From Caecitellus pseudoparvulus (lineage: Eukaryota; Bigyra: Bicosoecida), in contig CBFFRQ010000027.1 in the NCBI GenBank assembly GCA_965644315.1, positions 26,511 through 90,510 on the forward strand: a stretch of 64,000 nt of DNA, in the 5' to 3' direction. Both the position numbers and the translations under genes were made by a program. Below, piece after piece: positions 19,589 through 30,400 of this stretch. Under the pieces are notes generated by a model, which was not told the DNA's origin, ran no database searches, and saw nothing but the letters and a program-made list of their open reading frames with translations. Each line of letters opens with the position of its first letter. Position 1 is the stretch's first letter.

Positions 19589-21544
19589 TCACACCTGTGT
19601 GCCTTGTTGCTGGCGCGCCACGAGCGCAGCCAAGCTGCCTTCGGGCGGCACGTCGCCGGCTGAGCCGACGTCGGCCAAGTCCGCAGTCTGCGCCTGCCCC
19701 CTCGGCAGCACTTGCGCAGCCCGAGGCGACACCCCAGACGGCACGTGAGCTATCCCTGGCAGCTGCTCCCCCTTGGTGGTGAGGGAGATGACTTGTCCAA
19801 ATGACAGCCGCTTGCCTTGCCCTGCTTGCTCGGCAGAGGATGACAAGTGGGGGGACCGAGCGAGAGGGGACACCGTGCCTGGGTGTGGCGTGACAAAGGT
19901 GGGGGGCGGTGTCCGCGCAGGGGTCGTGGGCGCAGTGCCTTGCCTCAGCATGGACTGCACCGCCCCAGCACACTTCTGCAGGAACAGCACCTGTTCCGGC
20001 GTCACTTCCGGGCCGGGCGAGGCGGAGCCCCCTGTCTGCGCCTGCACCCCCCCCCACTCCCACGCAGCGCCATCTGAGCTGTTCTGGAACCCTGCCGCCT
20101 GCATGAGGTGGGGGGTCCCAGGCAATTGCCCCAGGGACCGCTTGTACGCTGAACCCTTCGTTGACACGCGTTTGTACCGGGGCGAAGCAGGGTGCCGCGC
20201 CAGATTCTCCAGGCTCAGCAGCAGAAAACGCAGCCCCGCCGCGCCAACACTCCCTTGGTCTGTGCCTGCATGGGTGCGCAGTGCAGCCCTGAACCGCTCC
20301 AGGGCCTCCGCCAGCGGCTCAGGCAGGCTAGGAGTCGCTTCTGTAGGGGGGGTCGCAGCAGCCGCGGGGGGGGTCCATGCAGCCACCAACTGCCCCAACT
20401 GCCCCCCCTCCTCGCTGTCCACCGCACCGTCGTTGTCTTCTTCCCTGTCTGATGTGCCCGTGATGGCGCCCGCAGCAGCCGGAGGCGCCACGCCACTCGC
20501 CCCACCCCCACGCACCTTGCCAGGCGACGGCTGCTGTGGAATGGCAGAGCTCCACGTAACGCGCCGAGGAGTGGTGCCTGGCGGCGGTCGAGGGGGTGTG
20601 CCTGCGCTGGCAAGGCGCCGGCGGGGTGGCCCTCGCCGCAACGCGCTGCTGGGGGCTGGTGTCATGGCCCCCCCCTGCTTGGCTGTCGCCCACGTCTGGG
20701 CACTGCCCCCCCCGCTCACTTCCGTGGCAGTGGAGGCGCTCCCGTGCCTGCTCGCACCTCCACTCCCCTGTGCTGACAGTAGGGGCGTCGATAGGGAGCT
20801 GGCCAGTGGCGAGATGAGGCCGGTGAAGGCGCCTTGCAGGGCCCCCAACTGACCCTTGATGCTGGCCAGGTCTGCCACCATGCCCGCCAGCATCTGGGGT
20901 GTGCCTGGTGGCATGGTCTCTACAGCTGGCGCAGCGGACACGGTTGTGCCTGGTGTTGCACTGGCTTCCTCGTGTGCCTGGTGCAGCGAGGGTGCGGCGG
21001 GTGCGGGGGGCGTCACGGGCACGGCAGCTGTTTGGGACGCAGCAGCTGCCGCTGCCGTGCTGCCTGGGCCCCAGTCCGTGAGTGGGCCGGTGGAGGGTGC
21101 TGGTAGGCGTGGCAGGGTCGCGGTATGAGTTTGGCCCACGTCCGCCACCGCCTCCTCCTCGCCCAGCCACCGCCGCACCAGCGCCTGGCCACGGGAGATG
21201 AAGGACTGTGCCTGAGCCAGGGCTACATCCGGGCCAATGTCCTCCACGTGGCGCCACGCCACGCCCAGCGCAAATCCGAGCGCTGCAGTCATGGCCAGGG
21301 CAGGGGAGCTGGCTGCCGCAGCAGATGCGAAGCGGCCAGTGCTGGGCACAACGCTCGTTGTGGTGGCCCTGGCCACAGCAGCCTCGATTTGAGACGCCGA
21401 GAAGCCTTGCGACCGAAGGAAAGCCACTTTTTCTGCTAGTGGTACGTGAGCCAGCCGCTCGTGTTGCAGCAGGGCGACAGCCTGGCTTAGAGCAGGCGCG
21501 CTGGCGCTTGGCGGAATTTGGCCCCCTCCACTTGCCCCAGCCAT
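19589..21544 (-). CDS. PEX14: Peroxisomal membrane docking protein PEX14
   Basis: An intronless 651-residue frame. Residues 20-62 match the Pex14 N-terminal three-helix domain that binds WxxxF/Y motifs of PEX5: AVALLQHERLAHVPLAEKVA followed by FLRSQGFSASQIEAAV (human [36 protein letters not shown]). A hydrophobic segment at about 80-97 (ALAMTAALGFALGVAW) is the likely membrane span. The rest is Ala/Pro/Thr/Gly-rich, with a short helix (MLAGMVADLASIKGQLGALQ) where other PEX14 proteins have a coiled coil. PEX14 forms the docking complex for matrix-protein import, so the organism has peroxisomes with PTS import. The tail is longer than in animals or yeast (about 340-380 residues). The family call rests on the N-terminal domain; the rest is not alignable by eye. 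Confidence 0.85.
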   Translation of the reverse strand: MAGASGGGQIPPSASAPALSQAVALLQHERLAHVPLAEKVAFLRSQGFSASQIEAAVARATTTSVVPSTGRFASAAAASSPALAMTAALGFALGVAWRHVEDIGPDVALAQAQSFISRGQALVRRWLGEEEAVADVGQTHTATLPRLPAPSTGPLTDWGPGSTAAAAAASQTAAVPVTPPAPAAPSLHQAHEEASATPGTTVSAAPAVETMPPGTPQMLAGMVADLASIKGQLGALQGAFTGLISPLASSLSTPLLSAQGSGGASRHGSASTATEVSGGGSAQTWATAKQGGAMTPAPSSALRRGPPRRRLASAGTPPRPPPGTTPRRVTWSSAIPQQPSPGKVRGGGASGVAPPAAAGAITGTSDREEDNDGAVDSEEGGQLGQLVAAWTPPAAAATPPTEATPSLPEPLAEALERFRAALRTHAGTDQGSVGAAGLRFLLLSLENLARHPASPRYKRVSTKGSAYKRSLGQLPGTPHLMQAAGFQNSSDGAAWEWGGVQAQTGGSASPGPEVTPEQVLFLQKCAGAVQSMLRQGTAPTTPARTPPPTFVTPHPGTVSPLARSPHLSSSAEQAGQGKRLSFGQVISLTTKGEQLPGIAHVPSGVSPRAAQVLPRGQAQTADLADVGSAGDVPPEGSLAALVARQQQGTQV

Positions 21545-21754
21545 CCTGCCCTGTCACGGAAGAAATTCAGGCTGCTGGGAGTACAAATAACGGGCTCCTA
21601 TGTGTCACTTTCCGTGAGCTGCTCAATAATATGGCAGTGGATTTCACCTTTGCCTGGCCACGGACAGTGCGAGCCGGACAGATCTGACAGAGCAGGCAAC
21701 CAAGTACATTTTACAGCCTACACCGAGCCAGGCATTCGCGCAGCGCTAACACTC

Positions 21755-23083
21755 CTACTCCTGTTTGAAGCAGGGTGGGACAGGGCTGGTGCCTCCCGTT
21801 GCCACGCCCTGCGTGTTGGTGCAAGCGTAGAACTTGTCGCCCCACGGCTCCGTGCTGGGGTTGCGCACCACGACATTGTCAAAGCGAATGCCAGTCATGG
21901 GGTTGGTCTCGTTGCCCAGGATGACACCTGGCGACAGCGCCGCGCCTTGCACCGTGATGTCCTTGAAGGTGATGTCGCTCCACGTGATGCCGGCTGGCAC
22001 AGGGCAGGGCAAGCCTGGCACGAACGGCCACAGCAGGTTGCAGGCGCCCTCGTAGCTTGCCTGCTGGGGGCCGATCCAAATGGCCCACTGGGTGGGGTTC
22101 CACAGGCTGATGTTCTGGTACGTCACGCCCGTGATCTCGCCGGTGTACCCCGCCGGTGCAGGTCGGCTCTTCATGTACAGCCCCTTGAACGAATTGGGCA
22201 TGATGCTGTCACGGAACGTGACGTTGCGGACGCAGCTGTGGTGGGCAGAGGGGCCGATGGAGCCGACGGTCAGCCCCACCCCCGACACATTCACGCGCTC
22301 CACGAGCCAGTTCTCGCTACACTGCGCGCGGATGTTGGAGGCGTCCAGCTGCTTCACACACACGCAGTCGTCGTCGTTCCACACCGTGACATCGTGCACC
22401 CACACGTTGGCGCCGGCGATGTCGAAGCCGTCTGTGTTGAAGGCACCCATATTGTACCAGTCGTGGTCGGTGGCGTTGTCGCGGTGCACCTCCACAGCGC
22501 TGTGCCGCACTTCGATGCCGTTCACGTCGTTGGCGAAAAACGTCCAGTACGGGCTCTGCTTCAGCAGCAGGTTCTCCACCAGCAAGTCGCTGGAGTTGTA
22601 AATGTGCAGCAGGCGGGGGCGGTTCTCCCCGATGAGCAGGTACGAGATGTACCCCCACCAACCCTCCCCACTGCCGTCCAGGGTGCCTGTGCCGCTGGAC
22701 GTGAAAGTGACGTTGTTGAGGTTGGACAAGTACCAGCACTCCAGCACCCTGCCGTCGGCCTGCCGCGGCCACGCTGTCTGGTTGTTGTTCCACTTCAGTG
22801 TCCCGTCAATGCGCAGCACAGCGTCGTACAGATCGCCCCCCGTCACGCCGCCAGCGACATGGAAGGTGCCATTCGGCACGAGCAGCGTGTCCCCGCGCCC
22901 CACCATGGCCAAGGCCTTGTTCATCACGGCCGTGTTGTGCTGGCAAACACGCAGAGACGGGTCATCTTCAATTGCCCCGATGTCCTTGATGTTGATAACG
23001 TTGCCTCCTGCAGCGGTGCTGATGAAACACGCTGCTGCCAGCGCACATGCAAGTGCACTGCACTTGGACCCACACCTTCGCAT
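21755..23083 (-). CDS. Secreted GH28-fold protein (polygalacturonase-like)
   Basis: A 442-residue intronless frame. The ATG at 23083 is chosen because it opens directly on a signal peptide (MRRCGSKCSALACALAAACF, cleavage near STAAGG); a longer in-frame start at 23161 would bury it. The body reads as a right-handed beta-helix of the pectin-lyase superfamily with GH28 landmarks NTDGFDI and NDDDCV, so the catalytic aspartates are present. The usual GHG motif reads GVG (in SGVGLTVGSIG), and the usual RIK reads YMK (in KGLYMKSR). Several N-glycosylation sequons (NGT, NQT, NVT, NSS, NAT) fit secretion. GH28 enzymes hydrolyse pectic polymers; with these changes the substrate, or even activity, is uncertain. 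Confidence 0.88.
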   Translation of the reverse strand: MRRCGSKCSALACALAAACFISTAAGGNVINIKDIGAIEDDPSLRVCQHNTAVMNKALAMVGRGDTLLVPNGTFHVAGGVTGGDLYDAVLRIDGTLKWNNNQTAWPRQADGRVLECWYLSNLNNVTFTSSGTGTLDGSGEGWWGYISYLLIGENRPRLLHIYNSSDLLVENLLLKQSPYWTFFANDVNGIEVRHSAVEVHRDNATDHDWYNMGAFNTDGFDIAGANVWVHDVTVWNDDDCVCVKQLDASNIRAQCSENWLVERVNVSGVGLTVGSIGPSAHHSCVRNVTFRDSIMPNSFKGLYMKSRPAPAGYTGEITGVTYQNISLWNPTQWAIWIGPQQASYEGACNLLWPFVPGLPCPVPAGITWSDITFKDITVQGAALSPGVILGNETNPMTGIRFDNVVVRNPSTEPWGDKFYACTNTQGVATGGTSPVPPCFKQE

Positions 23084-23625
23084 GCTGCTCCAGGCTACCT
23101 GCAACGCGTCTGCGCGTGAGAACGGCTGAGGTTGCAGGAGGGGGAGTTGAAAGCCCTGCACGTTGCAGAGCAGTGCATGTCCCCAACTTCCAAGCGAGAC
23201 ACACGCACCTGGGGGAAGTGGGCAGCTTTGCAGCTCTGGCCAGGCGACTGAGCGCCGAAGATCTGGGCTGCAAGGTGCACACGACTGCCTTTGTGAAAAT
23301 AAGAGGCAAGATGGTTAGGTTTTGTATTTTTCGATACTGCCCCGTGTCTGAAATGGACCACCCAAGGACTCGGGCAGCACGCGCGTCCGTCTCACGGTAC
23401 TTTGAGTTAGACTTTTTGTGTGCCGACACCGCTCACGCTCCTTTCAGTCTTGACTAACTTGTCTCAGGCGATATCAATTCCTTTTGCTTCTCCAAGAAGA
23501 GAGCCATAAACGAGCCCCACAATCAGTACCTGCAACGTGCAGGACACTGCTGCACTTGAGCACACCAGTCCACCGCGTCACGGGCAGCGTGTGCGGTAAT
23601 TGCACCTTCCATCGGCATACACACC
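23084..23625. promoter_or_regulatory. Divergent intergenic region, GH28-like gene and PEN-2
   Basis: A 542-nt gap, clearly AT-richer than the genes in two patches (about 23285-23345 and 23400-23490). GCGGTAATT at 23593-23601, 24 nt before the PEN-2 ATG, is close to the element found near other starts but in the opposite orientation. The small frames across the gap have no coding character. Confidence 0.4.
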
Positions 23626-24051
23626 ATGCCGACTGAGACACGCGCGGAGAAGGACATCAAGCTGGGCAAGCTCATGTTCTTTGTGGGGCTCCCAGCTCTG
23701 CCCTGGATGTGGGTGGCGAACCTGCTGTACTTCCGCAAACGATGGGCAGAGGGCAAGCTGCCAGCAGAGGCGATTGGGTGTGCGTTGCACTGCGTCTGCC
23801 CGCACGCCGCCTGCACGGCACGCTGTCACCCCCCCATTTCCACCCACCCAGGGCTCAAGCTCTCCATGGTTGGCGTGCTGGTGTGGGTCATCGCCATCGT
23901 GGCCTGGATCGTGGCGTATCAAGTGGAGCGGCCTTTCCCTGGCCTGGCCGTGTGGGCGCCGCCTCGGTACTGGTTCTGGAACGAGCTGCCGTGGAAGTGG
24001 ACCAGTGGCATCCGGTCAGACTTCTCTTCCCCTGATGAAGCAGTGGCTTGA
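23626..24051 (+). CDS. PSENEN: Gamma-secretase subunit PEN-2, 2 exons
   Basis: Exons 23626-23779 and 23852-24051 (intron 72 nt, donor GTGCGT) give 117 residues, close to the 101 of human PEN-2. The N-terminal hairpin shows the family pattern KLGKLMFFVGLPALPWMWVA followed by NLLYFRKRW (human LPFLWLVNIFWFFREAF), including the conserved Asn. The second membrane segment is VGVLVWVIAIVAWIVAYQ followed by ERP (human FQIYRP). PEN-2 completes the presenilin/nicastrin/APH-1 intramembrane protease and triggers presenilin endoproteolysis. Using the other possible donor, one codon earlier, would break the frame, which fixes the junction. Its presence implies the other three subunits elsewhere in the genome. 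The C-terminal tail is longer and unlike the animal one. Confidence 0.9.
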   Translation: MPTETRAEKDIKLGKLMFFVGLPALPWMWVANLLYFRKRWAEGKLPAEAIGCALHCVCPHAACTARCHPPISTHPGLKLSMVGVLVWVIAIVAWIVAYQVERPFPGLAVWAPPRYWFWNELPWKWTSGIRSDFSSPDEAVA

Positions 24052-24410
24052 GCGGGGCCACGTGCTTGTCCGGCCTTGCTCCAGGAAAGCTTGCCTTGCA
24101 GAGAAGTGGCAGCCACACAGCTGGACAGGCGCAGCAGGCGACTGCCGCTCAAGCGCAGCGGATGTTAATGTCGGCAAGCTCGCGGCCTCCTCTTTATGTC
24201 ATCCGGCGCATGCTGGGCGCTTGGCGCCTGCGGCGGTGCGGGTGCGGAGGCTCGGCATTTGCTCCATCGACGCAAATCATGCTGCCCAGGACTCACCATG
24301 ACGACGCCATGAATGCATGCATGAGTCGAGAGAGGCTTGTGCATTGAGTGCACCACACAGAGTGTGGTGTGACAGCTGCGTGCTGTGCATTCCTGCCGCC
24401 AATCGCAGCC
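24052..24410. other. Intergenic region before the DUF3638 gene
   Basis: A 359-nt gap between two plus-strand genes: the PEN-2 3' end and the promoter of the giant gene. A CCAAT pentamer (24398-24403 area, GCCAATCGC) lies a few bases before the ATG. Nothing resembling an RNA gene or coding exon was found. Confidence 0.4.
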
Positions 24411-27400
24411 ATGCTGCACATGCACCTGACGCCGCTGGAGCGCAAGGCATTTGATCGGGGGGACATGCCACCGCCCAGCTCCCGCATCTGGAAGCGCGGC
24501 GCCTTTGCCGCGACGTTCGGCGATGCTTTTGTGGAAGGTGCGCCTGCCAGCTGCCGAGGCGCGTGTGTGCGCGCTCCCACCTCCTGAACGCCGCGAGCTG
24601 CGCAGGAACTGACCTTGAGGGTGGGCTCATCGCGCCGAGCCTGAAGGTGATGAGCGACACGCTGCATCGAGTCGTGGCGCGGGGCACGGACATGGAGTTA
24701 GATGACAAGACAACTTCCGCCATCCTGTGCTTTGCCTCCAAGTGCGCACGGGGGGCTGGCTTTGACAAGGTGCGCAGTGTCGGCCGCCGCATTTTCCGCA
24801 CCCTGCTCACGGCGTTCTGCATGCTCCTAGCGCAGTGGGACCGCTTTGAAATCCCAGAGTACCTGGAGCGACTGCATGGGTACCTGAAATCGCTGAAGCC
24901 CGGGGACTATGCCGTGCTGCCGGGAGGTACGTGGCGTCCGCACGCTGTCCGCGGCGTGTGTCCGCCTCACCACGCCAACTGCCTCGACCTTGCAGGGTGG
25001 AGAACCGGCGCTGGCGGCCACGCCATCATCAATGTCGTGGAGCGCAACGCAGATGGAAGTGCACGGTTCACCGTGTGCAACTCGGGGCAGGGCTTGGGGC
25101 ACCACCCTCAGTCCACGAAGGCCTTCCCAAGCATGGCTGCGTTGGGCAGCATGTCCCTGGACAACATCCCCTGGAGCCGCGTGGTGGACCCAGGCTTCCT
25201 CTTCTCCCTCGTGAACTTGTTCACCAACAACAGGTCGCACGAGAGCGTCGGGTACTTCTACGACGTGCTCATGCCGCACCTGGCAGGGGAGCCGCTGAAC
25301 ACCGCCGTGGCTCGCACAGAGCAGGTGCAGGATTGGGACACGCCCCAGCGAGCAGGGACGTGCTTTTACCGGTGCTGCCTGGTGGCCCTGCGCTACTGCC
25401 TGCGCCGTGCTGGCCTGACCAAGGTGCAGGTGAAGTCCACGAAGCTGGCCATGCGCGTAGAGTTCATGCGCTGGGCGCTGTTCGACCTGCGCCGGGGCGG
25501 GGATGTGGAGGAGGAGGACCAGGAGGCCATGGAGGAGTGGCGCCGGGGCCTGCTGGACATGTCGGGGGACGGCTCCGGCCCCCGCACCTCCCGCACCGCC
25601 CTGCGCCTGGAGCGTCTGGGCGTCCTGCCCCCACTCCGTGACGCCAAGGGGGGGCAAGAGGGGGAGGAGGGGGGGGGTGCGGCGGAGAGCAAGGAGGGGG
25701 ATGCCGCCCCTGACGTGCCTGCCCCCGTGCCAGGGCTGGAGGTGCCGCACACCCTGGACACCCTGCCCGCCCTGCCCGAGGCGGAGCCGGTGGAGGGGCC
25801 GCTCCTGCTGCCCGAGAGCCAGCTCATCATGCTGGGCATCGCTTGCCAGCAGACGGCCCACGCGGCGCTGAAGCACCGGGAGCGCGAGGGGGGCCTGGAC
25901 GAAGCTGGCCTGCAGCGCATCACGGCCGTCATCGAGGAGGTCAAGGCCGCCATGACCAGCGACAACGTCAAGGTGGTGGGCACCTCCGACGCCCTGCCGC
26001 CCAAGCTGGACCTGCGCACTGTCGCCACGGCCTTCCAGCCCTTCGGCAACATGGACCTGCTGGCCAACACAGAGGACGCCTCGCGCTTCGCAGGCAAGTC
26101 CAAGGGCGAGCTGCCCGACCCTTACGTGGACCTGTGCGAGGGCGCGCCGCCTCTGTACACGCCTGCCGGCCGCCCTGTGCCTGGGCAGTGGGGGGACATG
26201 ATGGCCCTCATGCGCCGCGTACTGCAGCGCTGCCACAAGCTGGAACAGAAGGCGTCCGTCACCTCCGCGCGGACGTCTGCGCACCAACGCCTGGCGCTGG
26301 TGCAGCACGTTATCCTGCACCGCATGCCCGTGCCTGTGGCGTGGACTGCGGAGCGGGCGGCGGCGGACCCGGCAGACGTGGCTGATGCGTGGACCCCCGA
26401 GGAGCTGTCGCTGGAGGACCAGCGGGGCATGCTGGTGTTCCTCTTCCGCCTCATGGCGTACCTCGTGTCCAGCATGAAGTCGGTGTCCTACGAGCGCCTC
26501 ATGGCGGGGGCCCACCTTATCTGCTGCGCCAAGGTCACCGCCATCATCCAGCACGTCGCGTGCCTGGTGCCCAACGTCGACCGCCCCGCTGGTGCCGACG
26601 CTGAAGCGTGCATGGCCCAGGCCAGCCCCGTCACCCAGCTGATGGTGGGCTGTGGCCCAGCGGCGGCGTTCTTGCAGGAGGTGTACGGGGAGGCGGAGGC
26701 GGCTGCCACAGCGGGCCAGGCCAAGGGAGGCCTTGTGCGCGAGGCGGTGGAGTACCACGAGACCAAGCCTGGCGCAGCTGAGGCCGCCCTGGAGTCCAAG
26801 GGTGATGGGGAGGCTTCCGCCTCGGCCAAGGCTGCGAGCAGCAGCGGGGCCGCAGGTGAAGGCGCCGACGGCGATGCCGACGCCGAAGGCGAGAAGGAAG
26901 AGGAGGAGGGGGAGGATGCAGTGGCGGCGGGCCGTGAGGCCGCTGCCACGGCGATCGGCTCCCTGGCCACCCGGGAGTCCGTCGCCATCAAGGGCACTCT
27001 GCCGCCTGTTGCGCCAGTGCACGTGCTGGGGTTCGTCAGCGCCGCCCAGTTCGACCTGGCAGGCATGACAGATACGTGCCTGGTGACGGAGCCGGCGGCT
27101 GCGGTGGCACGCGGCGACCTCATCCGCTACTTCCGTGACACGGAGAAGGGGCAGGTGGTGCGCTTGTTCCACTACAACACCGTCCTGGCCATCACTGAGG
27201 ACGACCCCGTGTTCCTCTTCTCACGCGCCCTGGCCCTGGCCCTGGGCAAGCGCTGGTCCAAGCCCTTCGGGCGGTACCGCATCCCCAAGACCGCCCTGGA
27301 GCGCACCATGATGTGGTTCACCGCGGGATTCGACCAGATGCCCGAGTTTGACATCCTGCGCGACATGGGGCTGCTGATCAAGTTGGTGACCTTCCCTGAC

Positions 27401-30400
27401 CCTTCACGGCGGCTGTTTGGCGGGGAGTTCACCTCCAGCACCTGCACGCCGCAGTGGCACGACTACTTCGACATGATGCCCCTGCCGGGGGGCAAGTGGG
27501 CTGCCGTCATCCGCGTCAGCTGCCTGTCGCGGTCCAACATGCCGCCCTTCCCCATCCCCCCCCACACCCTGGACATGTCCACAGTGTGCGCCTTCGTGGA
27601 GGGCGTGGAGAAGCGCGTCAAGGGCAAGTATGCCGGGCCGGTGGACACCACGAACATGAACTGGGACTACCCCCTCGCCACGGCGGAGACGGTGCGGCAG
27701 GCCAAGGAAGCCGCCTCTCGGACGTCGCCTGGCACGCAGCTGCACCGCCTGGTGTCTGAGGAGGACATCCTGCACGTGAAGCGCCTGCCGTTCGACGGCG
27801 TGCTGTCCCGCCAGGAGTGCGAGGAGCTCATGTGCCTGCTGACGGCGCCGTACGTCCGCATCCCGCTGGTGCTCAACTTCTTCGCCAACAACCGACTGGG
27901 GGCGCTGTTCGACCCCAGCATCCGGCGCCTCATCGAACGCATCCTGTTCGAGCCCCTCGCATACGCGCCAGAGGAGGCGAGCGCCGCGGGGGCAGCAGCG
28001 GGCGAGGCACCCCCCCTGGAAGACGCCCTGAAGACCACCACCATCTCCACCGTGCCGCTGAGGGAGGACATTGACGGCAACGTCGTGCTGCCAGATGGAG
28101 CCGGCAGCAAGCGGCAGACGACGACGGCAGCCAACACCTTCTCAGCCTTCGGCACTCGGTACGGCCTGCTAGCCAATGAGCTGCAGGCACACCCTGGGAA
28201 CGTCGTGCGGCCCATCATTGAGCTGGCGCAGCAAGTGGACGACAACTGCACGGGGTCCTTCACCTCCTCCTTCGTCACCCTGCTCGTGTACATCCTGCGC
28301 CTGGCTGTGGACGTGGAGGGGTTCCTCGTCTTCGTCTGCAAGCACGCCGATGCTATGCCGCTGGGGACCGCCAGCACTGCTGAGGCCAAGCACTGGCTTC
28401 GACAGCTGCGCCTTATTACACGAGGCGTGCTGCTGAAGCGCCTGGAAGGCTACATCAGCGAGGCAGAGGAGTGCGTGGCCAGCGAAGACTCCGGCAGCGG
28501 ACAGAAGTCTGGCAGTGTTCCCCTCCCGCCAAGCGGCGGCGGCAAGCGCCCCGGAGGGCGTGGTGGGCCTGGTAGCACCAGCCGCGCCCTGCTGGCTCTG
28601 TCCCGCTTACACGCGCACCGTGCGCTTGTGTTCAAGCACGGCGGCTTCAACCCCGACGCAGACGAGGTGGCTGTGCCTCTCTCTGCCCCCGAGGCGCTGC
28701 AGCTGCTGTCTTCCATCGCCCAGTGCAACGCCTGGACCACAACGTCCTCCTCCCCCCTCATGGAGAAGGCCCTGTCCAAGACTGCCAAGCTCGACAGCGG
28801 GCGCGGCGGCCCCAGCCACAGAGGCAACAGGGCCGGCTCCACGGCGCCAGTGTTCAAGAAGGGCACACGGGAGGCAGCGTACCCCGAACGAGACGGGCTG
28901 ACGTACTGGGTGCCCATGGCAGCTGTGGCCGCGGTGCTGCAGGCACAGCGTGAGGCAGCCATCCACGCCCTGCAGTCTGCCGCGCTCCCGAGCATCAGCA
29001 GCGCCAGCCGCCAGCTGAATGCCTCCCTGAACGCCATTGTGGCTTGTGCAGCCGGCAAGGCGGCCAGCACCTCCATGCTGTGGAAGCCCGTGTTCAAGAC
29101 CGACCTGCGGTGCAAGCGCGTCATTGAGACGCCACACCCCTGCAGCAACAGCGGCACGCAGCTGTGGCACGTGCACTTCCCCGGCTCCAAGCGCATCGTG
29201 CTGAGCGTGGACAGCAAGTCACGCATGGGGCAAGGGCACTTGACCTTCTTCAAGGACGCCAACTGCAACTCGCACTGGGGCCGGGAGAAGGTCTCAGACA
29301 ACTACGGCAGCGGTGGCAATGGCTTCTACGGTGTGGGGGGCACGCCTCCCCTCATCATCCCCACTGATGAGTTCTACGTCGGGTACATCACGCCACCCGA
29401 GCCCACCCGCCCCCTGCACCTGGCGAAGAAGGAGGAATCGCAAGCCGGCTACAGCACCCAGTACGAGAAGGTGTGGGGCTTCAAGCTCACCATCGAGGCA
29501 TCTGTGGATGCGAGCACGGCTGTGGAGCTGTCCAAGGAGCCGATTCCCGAGGGCGCCGGCACCGCGGGTGACGCTGGGCGCACGTGGCCCCTCGGCTGGG
29601 CGTATGACGCCCTGGCTCGCGCTGGGAACGTCAAGGCAGAGGCTGTGCGCCTGCTGGGGGAGCGCCTGGCGTCGGAGCCGTTGCCGCGGGAAGGGCAGGT
29701 GGACTCGGCAGGCAGCGGGCTGTTCTCCAACCCCAACGGCATGGAGCTGAACCTGCAGACGTGCGAAGTGTACCAAGGCGGCCGCCAGCTGCTGCCAACG
29801 CCACAGACAGTGCGGTCTTCCGAGGAGTACAAGGCAGTGTTCAAGAGCGAGAACCCGCTCTGTGGCGTGCACGAAATTCGCGGCCAGTGCTCGACGTACT
29901 CGCTGGACAGCGGCAAGCACACGTACTTCATGACCGAGTGGAAGACGGCACAGGCTCCCACACACGAGCTGGTGCGCAGCGGCCCCGACATCGCCCCTGC
30001 CATCGACAAGCTCAGCGCTCCAGAGTCCGAGGCAGGAGCAGCCATGCAGCGCGCCAGCTCCCAGTCTGTGCTGCATGGCCTGGAGGTGATCAACCTGCAC
30101 CACTCCAGCCGGATGTCGGCTCCCGCCTTTGGCACTGCAGATGAAGATGAAGCAGGCAGCTTCCTGCGCAACCTGCCTGACCTGCCGGCCGATTCGGAGG
30201 ATGCGCTGAGGGCGGCGGTGTCTGCCCGCACTTCTGCGGACGAGGAGCGGTACCGCGTGTCCAAGACACCTGTGGACGCGCTGGATGTCAGCACCATGAA
30301 GGAGCTGCAACAAGACGCCGCCGTGACGGACAGTGAGGTGTACTACGGCTGCCCCCGTGTGGTGGAGGGTGTGCTGCAGTGGCAAGGCGAAGCGTACAGT

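Noticed and set aside
24827-27172. 781-codon minus-strand frame opposite the giant DUF3638 gene
   Set aside because: Its composition (His/Gln/Arg/Val) is the mirror of the real codons and shows no domain; the sense strand carries the conserved family sequence.
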